A DNA stretch of 25,080 bases, taken from contig JBBFLY010000045.1 of assembly GCA_037478855.1 (NCBI GenBank), positions 1 through 25,080 on the forward strand, given 5' to 3'. The stretch comes from Rhabdothermincola sp037478855 (GTDB lineage: Bacteria > Actinomycetota > Acidimicrobiia > Acidimicrobiales > Acidimicrobilacustridaceae). Of this stretch, positions 21,833-25,080 are shown piece after piece. The position numbers and the translations under genes were made by a program. Positions within the stretch are counted from its first letter, which is position 1, and each line of letters starts with the position of its first letter. The notes beneath the pieces are model-generated. The model ran no database searches and was not told where the DNA came from. It saw only the letters and a list, made by a program, of their open reading frames with translations.

Positions 21833-22208
21833 AGAGGTGGTGGACGAGTTCATCCGGCGGGTGGTGGCGAAGGATCTCGACGCGGCGTGCGAGCTGGTCA
21901 CCCCCGACGTCGAGTACGACAACGTCCCGATGGGCAGGACGTTCGGACCGGAGGGGATCCGGTCGGTGCTCGGGGCGATGGTGAACGTCGACGAGGTGGA
22001 GTTCCGCGTGCTGCGCCAGGTCGCCCGAGGCGACACCGTGATGAACGAGCGGGTCGACCGGTTCCGGATCGGTGCACGCTGGATGGAGCTGCCCGTGGCG
22101 GGGGTCTTCGTGGTGAACGCCGAGGGTCTCATCACGCTGTGGCGTGACTACTTCGACCTGCAGACCCTCACCGACCAGATGAACGCGCTCGCCGCCGATG
22201 CAGGTTAG
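21822..22208 (+). CDS. Limonene-1,2-epoxide hydrolase family protein
   Basis: A 128-residue NTF2-fold protein with the complete active-site set of limonene-1,2-epoxide hydrolase. Tyr32-x-Asn34, Arg77-x-Asp79 (NERVDRF) and Trp107-x-Asp109 (LWRDYFD) match Rhodococcus LEH Tyr53/Asn55, Arg99/Asp101 and Trp130/Asp132 with identical spacing, so epoxide hydrolysis is strongly indicated. The true substrate could be a terpene, steroid or fatty acid epoxide; M. tuberculosis EphG is a related enzyme that acts on steroid and fatty acid epoxides. The ATG lies within the end of gluQRS (11-base overlap). A CAGGCT box 7 bases before the ATG could give a separate leaderless transcript. It is convergent with another NTF2-fold gene 10 bases away. 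Confidence 0.87.
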   Translation: MSAEEVVDEFIRRVVAKDLDAACELVTPDVEYDNVPMGRTFGPEGIRSVLGAMVNVDEVEFRVLRQVARGDTVMNERVDRFRIGARWMELPVAGVFVVNAEGLITLWRDYFDLQTLTDQMNALAADAG

Positions 22209-22218
22209 CGGCGCCGGC

Positions 22219-22716
22219 TCACGCTGAGCTCGGGGAACCGGGTCGGCTGAAGTCGCGCTCGGGTGCCGGCGGTGGGGGGACGAAGCCAGCGCCGGGCCGC
22301 CACCCGCTGGCCTTCAGATCTTCGAGCACGTGGACCATGTTGAGCAGGTCCTCCTCGTAGGAGAACCTCCCGCCGCCCGCGTAGACGAGGGTGGAGTAGC
22401 CGGACTGGCGGTACGGCGAGCCGTCCGGCCGGGTGCCGGGGAGGATCTGCGTCCACTTCACGACGACGGTGTCGCCGTCGATCGCGGTGTACTCGATGGG
22501 GAACCGCCAGTCGTCGAGTCCGCGCATGCTCTCCTCGAGGAAGCAGCGGATCTGCTCGACGCCCTCGATGCGACCCCACGCGGGGTCGATGTACACGGCG
22601 TCGTCGGTGAACAGCTCGGCGAGCGCAGTCCAGCCGAGCTCGCCGCGTTCGATGCGCTCCCGCAGCTCCACGTAGCGGGTGACCGCCTCCTCGACCTCTT
22701 CGCGTGGGTGTGACAT
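22219..22716 (-). CDS. NTF2-like / SnoaL-like domain protein
   Basis: A 165-residue protein of the SnoaL/NTF2-like cone fold. An N-terminal helical pair (EEAVTRYVELRERIERGELG) is followed by LAELFTDDAVYIDPAWGRIEG (32-52), IRCFLEESMRGLDDWRFPIE, and beta strands with DGDTVVVKWTQILPG and SYRQS-type segments. The C-terminus is Pro-rich and flexible. Such proteins act as hydrolases, isomerases, dehydratases or ligand binders. No catalytic LEH triad is seen, so no reaction can be assigned. It lies 28 bases behind the aldo/keto reductase gene on the same strand and ends 10 bases from the convergent epoxide hydrolase gene; the two NTF2-fold genes are tail to tail but not close in sequence. Confidence 0.78.
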   Translation of the reverse strand: MSHPREEVEEAVTRYVELRERIERGELGWTALAELFTDDAVYIDPAWGRIEGVEQIRCFLEESMRGLDDWRFPIEYTAIDGDTVVVKWTQILPGTRPDGSPYRQSGYSTLVYAGGGRFSYEEDLLNMVHVLEDLKASGWRPGAGFVPPPPAPERDFSRPGSPSSA

Positions 22717-22744
22717 GCCGGTCTCGTGCTCCGGGTCGGGGGTG

Positions 22745-23746
22745 CTAAGGCCGCTCCTTCGGTGTGAACTCGGCGGTGAGCGCCGGGTCGTCGACGACCA
22801 CCGGTGCGACGATCTCGTCGATGCGTGCCAGCACCTCCGGCTCGAGCGTCACCCCCGACGCCCCCACGTTCTCCCGGATCTGCTCCGGACGGGTCGCCCC
22901 GACGATGGCGGAGGCCACGTTGTCGTTCGCCAGCACCCATGCGACGGCCAGCTGCGCCATCGTCAACCCGCACTCGTCTGCCACCGGGCGCAGCTGCTGC
23001 ACCCGCTCCAGCACCTCGTCCCGCAGGAAGCGTCGCACGAATCCGGCGCCCACGTCGTCGGTGGCCCGTGACTGCTGAGGTGGTGGCTGACCGGGCAGAT
23101 ACTTTCCGGTCAGCACTCCCTGTGCGATCGGCGACCAGACGATCTGGCTGATGCCCAGCTCGCGACAGGTGGGCACCACTTCTCCCTCGATCACCCGCCA
23201 CAGCAGCGAGTACTGGGGCTGGTTGGAGATGAGCTGGATGCCGAGCTCCTGTGCGAGCGCGTGACCGGCTCGGATCTGGTCGGCGGTCCACTCCGACACG
23301 CCGATGTAGAGGGCTTTGCCCTGACGCACGACGTCGGCGAAGGCCTGCATCGTCTCCTCGAGCGGCGTCTGATGGTCGAAGCGGTGAGCCTGGTACAGGT
23401 CGACGTAGTCGGTGCCGAGCCGACGCAGCGAGCCGTTGATCGACTCCAGGATGTGCTTGCGTGACAGGCCCCGGTCGTTCGGTCCCGGCCCGGTCGGCCA
23501 GTACACCTTGGTGAAGATCTCGAGGCCCTCACGGCGCTGGCCGGCGAGGGCCCGACCGAGCACCTCCTCGGCACGAGTGTTCGCGTAGACGTCCGCGGTG
23601 TCGAACGTCGTGATGCCGGCGTCGAGCGCGGCGTGCACGCAGGCGTGGGCAGACTCGTCGTCGATCTGGCTGCCGTGCGTGATCCAGTTGCCGTAGGAGA
23701 TCTCGCTGACCTTGAGGCCGCTGCGTCCGAGAAAGCGGTGCTGCAT
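22745..23746 (-). CDS. Aldo/keto reductase (Kv-beta-like)
   Basis: A 333-residue NADPH-dependent aldo/keto reductase of the Kv-channel-beta/YghZ-like branch. The catalytic tetrad is Asp49 and Tyr54 (FDTADVYANTRAEEVLG), Lys80 (FTKVYW) and His121 (YQAHRFD). The barrel strands SNQPQYSLLWR (174-184), VWSPIAQGVLTGKY (203-216) and the cofactor loop AIVGATRPEQIREN are typical. It reduces aldehydes or ketones; the substrate is unknown. It stands 18 bases behind the LLM oxidoreductase gene and 28 bases before the NTF2-like gene. A TAGGGT box 6 bases before its ATG lies just after the LLM stop, so it may also be transcribed on its own as a leaderless mRNA. Confidence 0.92.
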   Translation of the reverse strand: MQHRFLGRSGLKVSEISYGNWITHGSQIDDESAHACVHAALDAGITTFDTADVYANTRAEEVLGRALAGQRREGLEIFTKVYWPTGPGPNDRGLSRKHILESINGSLRRLGTDYVDLYQAHRFDHQTPLEETMQAFADVVRQGKALYIGVSEWTADQIRAGHALAQELGIQLISNQPQYSLLWRVIEGEVVPTCRELGISQIVWSPIAQGVLTGKYLPGQPPPQQSRATDDVGAGFVRRFLRDEVLERVQQLRPVADECGLTMAQLAVAWVLANDNVASAIVGATRPEQIRENVGASGVTLEPEVLARIDEIVAPVVVDDPALTAEFTPKERP

Positions 23747-23752
23747 GGTCGA

Positions 23753-23758
23753 ACCCTA
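23753..23758 (-). promoter_or_regulatory. Internal -10 box of the aldo/keto reductase gene (leaderless)
   Basis: On the reverse strand TAGGGT is followed by 6 bases (TCGACC) and the ATG at 23746. It sits in the 18-base gap after the LLM oxidoreductase stop, and is identical in hexamer and spacing to the panE-like promoter at 4466-4471. No Shine-Dalgarno sequence is visible. Confidence 0.5.
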
Positions 23759-23764
23759 GGTGGC

Positions 23765-24655
23765 TCAGGTGGCGTGGAGGAGATCGGCGAGGGCGTCGAG
23801 CGTCTGATGGCGCTCGACGAACGGCACGGCCACGAAGTCGGTGGCCCCGGCTTCGAAGATCGCCTCGATGCGGGCCCTGACGGTTGGGAGGTCCCCGGCG
23901 ATGGCGACGTCTGCCGGACCGTGCGCGCCCTCCCGGTCGAGCATCGCCCGGTAGGAGGGAAGGTGACCGTAGATCTGGAACACCTCCGCCGCTCGCTCCA
24001 GCGCGCCGGTCGGATCGTCGGTGACCGCTACCGGCAGCGCGACCACGATCCGCGGATCATCCCGGTCGTGCTCGCGTGCTGAGCGACGGATCGTCGGGGC
24101 GACGTGCGATGCGATCGTCTTCTCACCCGTCATCCAGGTCACGGTGCCGTCCGCCAGTCGTCCGGCGACGGCCAGCATCTGGGAGCCCAGCGCGGCCACC
24201 AGGACCGGCACCGGGTCACTGGCGACGTTGAGCGCCAGGTTGGCGCGGAGCGTCTCGCCCTCGAAGGCGACGGCTTCGCCTCGTGCCAGTGGCACCAGGA
24301 TCGACAGGTACTCCCGCAGGTGCCGCACCGGCTTCTCCCAGGGCATCCCCAACATGCCCTCGATCACCACTTGGTGGGAGAGCCCGATGCCGAGGGTGAA
24401 GCGTCCGCCGCTGACCTGCTGCACGGTGCGCGCTTGGGCGGCGAGCACCATCGGGTGGCGGGGGAAGGTGGGCACCACCGCCGTGCCGAGCTCGATGTCG
24501 GGCACCTCCCGGGCCACCACCGCGAGCGCGGTGAGGGCGTCCGGCCCGAACACCTGCGGTGCCCACGCGGAGCTGAAACCCCGCTCGTGCACCGATCGCG
24601 CCTGCTTCACGAGCGATTCTACGTCCTGGCCGTCGACGAAGACTCCGATGCGCAC
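23765..24655 (-). CDS. LLM-class F420-dependent oxidoreductase (MSMEG_4879-like)
   Basis: A 296-residue luciferase-like TIM-barrel oxidoreductase. MRIGVFVDGQ at the start, then WAPQVFGPDALTALAVVARE (31-50), ELGTAVVPTFPRHP (55-68), GRFTLGIGLSH (84-94), VAALGSQMLAVAGRLADGT (153-171), TWM and YGHLPSYRAMLDREG (229-243) match the MSMEG_4879-type family of F420-dependent enzymes throughout. These enzymes use deazaflavin F420 for hydride transfer; the substrate of this subgroup is unknown. I chose GTG 24655, with an AAGGGGGG ribosome-binding region about 8 bases before it; the frame extends upstream to 24724 without conservation. It heads a reverse-strand run with the aldo/keto reductase and NTF2-like genes. 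Confidence 0.9.
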   Translation of the reverse strand: MRIGVFVDGQDVESLVKQARSVHERGFSSAWAPQVFGPDALTALAVVAREVPDIELGTAVVPTFPRHPMVLAAQARTVQQVSGGRFTLGIGLSHQVVIEGMLGMPWEKPVRHLREYLSILVPLARGEAVAFEGETLRANLALNVASDPVPVLVAALGSQMLAVAGRLADGTVTWMTGEKTIASHVAPTIRRSAREHDRDDPRIVVALPVAVTDDPTGALERAAEVFQIYGHLPSYRAMLDREGAHGPADVAIAGDLPTVRARIEAIFEAGATDFVAVPFVERHQTLDALADLLHAT

Positions 24656-24740
24656 GGTCGACCCCCCTTGTGTCGGTGCGCAGGCTAGCGTCCGTGTCGC
24701 CGGTCTCCCCTTGGCGCGGACCACCGAGCGCGCTGGCGGT

Positions 24741-24769
24741 GGTGAGGCTCAGGCATGGTGAGCCTCAGG
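24741..24769. promoter_or_regulatory. Paired palindromic repeats, candidate operator
   Basis: GGTGAGGCTCAGG (24741-24753) and GGTGAGCCTCAGG (24757-24769) are direct repeats with one mismatch and a 16-base period. Each contains the palindrome TGAGNCTCA, and together they also form a 9-bp inverted repeat. They lie in the 202-base divergent region between the LLM gene and the secreted-protein gene. The AGSCT core recalls the centre of actinobacterial iron-box sites, but the flanks do not match, so the regulator is unknown. Confidence 0.5.
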
Positions 24770-24857
24770 AAACCTGGTCCGCGATCCGATAGAACCACGG
24801 TGTCGTCGGTTGAGCTGATCGCCGACCCGAGACGTGCCGTGGTCGAGAGCTGCGCTG

Positions 24858-25080
24858 ATGTCCACCCGAACCCGCTTCCCTCATCGCGAGGCGCCGCTGC
24901 GCTTGCCGGTGATTGGCCTGGCGGCCGCGCTGCTGGTCTGCGTGGCGGTCGGTCCGGCGTCCGCCCGGGACGGCACCGCCCAGGACAGCACAGCCCGGGA
25001 GGACACGGTGTCCGACCCGCCCGCTGCGGACCCGCTGCCCCCGCACCCGCTGGCGGATCCCCCGCCGGTTGGCGAGCAGG
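24858..25080 (+). CDS. Secreted protein, N-terminal fragment
   Basis: An open frame from ATG 24858 runs off the window end (74 codons visible). It begins with a signal peptide: basic n-region MSTRTRFPHREAPLRLP, hydrophobic core VIGLAAALLVCVAVG and a likely cleavage site after PASA (residues 33-36). The mature start is rich in Asp, Pro, Thr and Ala (SDPPAADPLPPHPLADPPP), a flexible linker like those ahead of exported enzyme or cell-wall domains. No catalytic part is visible, so no function can be given. GAGAG stands about 9 bases before the ATG. It is divergent from the LLM operon, with paired repeats between them. Confidence 0.65.
   Translation, partial: MSTRTRFPHREAPLRLPVIGLAAALLVCVAVGPASARDGTAQDSTAREDTVSDPPAADPLPPHPLADPPPVGEQ

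Noticed and set aside
20513..22135. Reverse-strand open frame of about 540 codons opposite cfa, gluQRS and the epoxide hydrolase gene
   Set aside because: The forward genes carry full catalytic motifs and the antisense translation shows none. It is a shadow of GC-rich codon usage.

Overview
This window is strongly GC-rich DNA with tightly packed short operons on both strands. The gene content fits an actinobacterium: an F420-type luciferase-like oxidoreductase, a PaaX-like repressor, an AurF-like di-iron oxygenase, a limonene-epoxide-hydrolase-type enzyme and actinobacterial TANNNT -10 elements. A member of the Acidimicrobiia or a relative is my best guess, but no ribosomal or marker gene is present to settle it. 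I see no tRNA, rRNA, CRISPR array, insertion sequence or phage gene; this looks like ordinary chromosome.

Layout. 1-1442: the end of larB and complete larC (nickel-pincer cofactor synthesis). 1538-3419: a membrane fatty-acid desaturase divergent from a PaaX-family regulator, with a perfect 14-bp palindrome between them. 3521-5202: a ketopantoate-reductase-like protein divergent from a persulfide-dioxygenase/glyoxalase-II-like metallo-beta-lactamase protein, with interlocked -10 boxes. 5434-6678: a PAS-PAS-GGDEF signalling protein. 6757-9320: an alkyl-sulfatase-like hydrolase overlapping a lipoprotein alpha/beta hydrolase. 9373-11471: an SDR divergent from an acyl-CoA dehydrogenase. 11487-11978: a small secreted protein. 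12157-14575: a TetR - AurF-like - nitrilase operon. 14603-16320: alanine dehydrogenase followed by a hemerythrin-like small protein. 16511-17938: an aldehyde dehydrogenase. 17991-19417: a PH-like small protein and a CHAD protein. 19574-22208: a cyclopropane-fatty-acid-synthase-type methyltransferase, glutamyl-Q tRNA(Asp) synthetase and an epoxide hydrolase. 22219-24655: a reverse-strand run of F420-type LLM oxidoreductase, aldo/keto reductase and NTF2-like protein. 24858 to the end: the start of a secreted protein.

How the genes fit together. Much of the window concerns lipid and small-molecule turnover: desaturation, cyclopropanation or methylenation, acyl-CoA oxidation, sulfate and carboxyl ester hydrolysis, epoxide hydrolysis, and aldehyde and alcohol redox. 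I see no complete named pathway. The most notable system-level signals are regulatory. There is a recurrent TANNNT -10 box 6-7 nt before start codons, which implies many leaderless mRNAs. One divergent pair has -10 boxes that share a TA step. There are candidate operators at the desaturase/PaaX promoter and ahead of the LLM operon. The least explained gene set is the TetR/AurF/nitrilase operon.

All non-coding gaps are shorter than 300 bases. The larger ones (5203-5433, 11979-12156, 19418-19573, 24656-24857) are described through the promoter, repeat and terminator entries.
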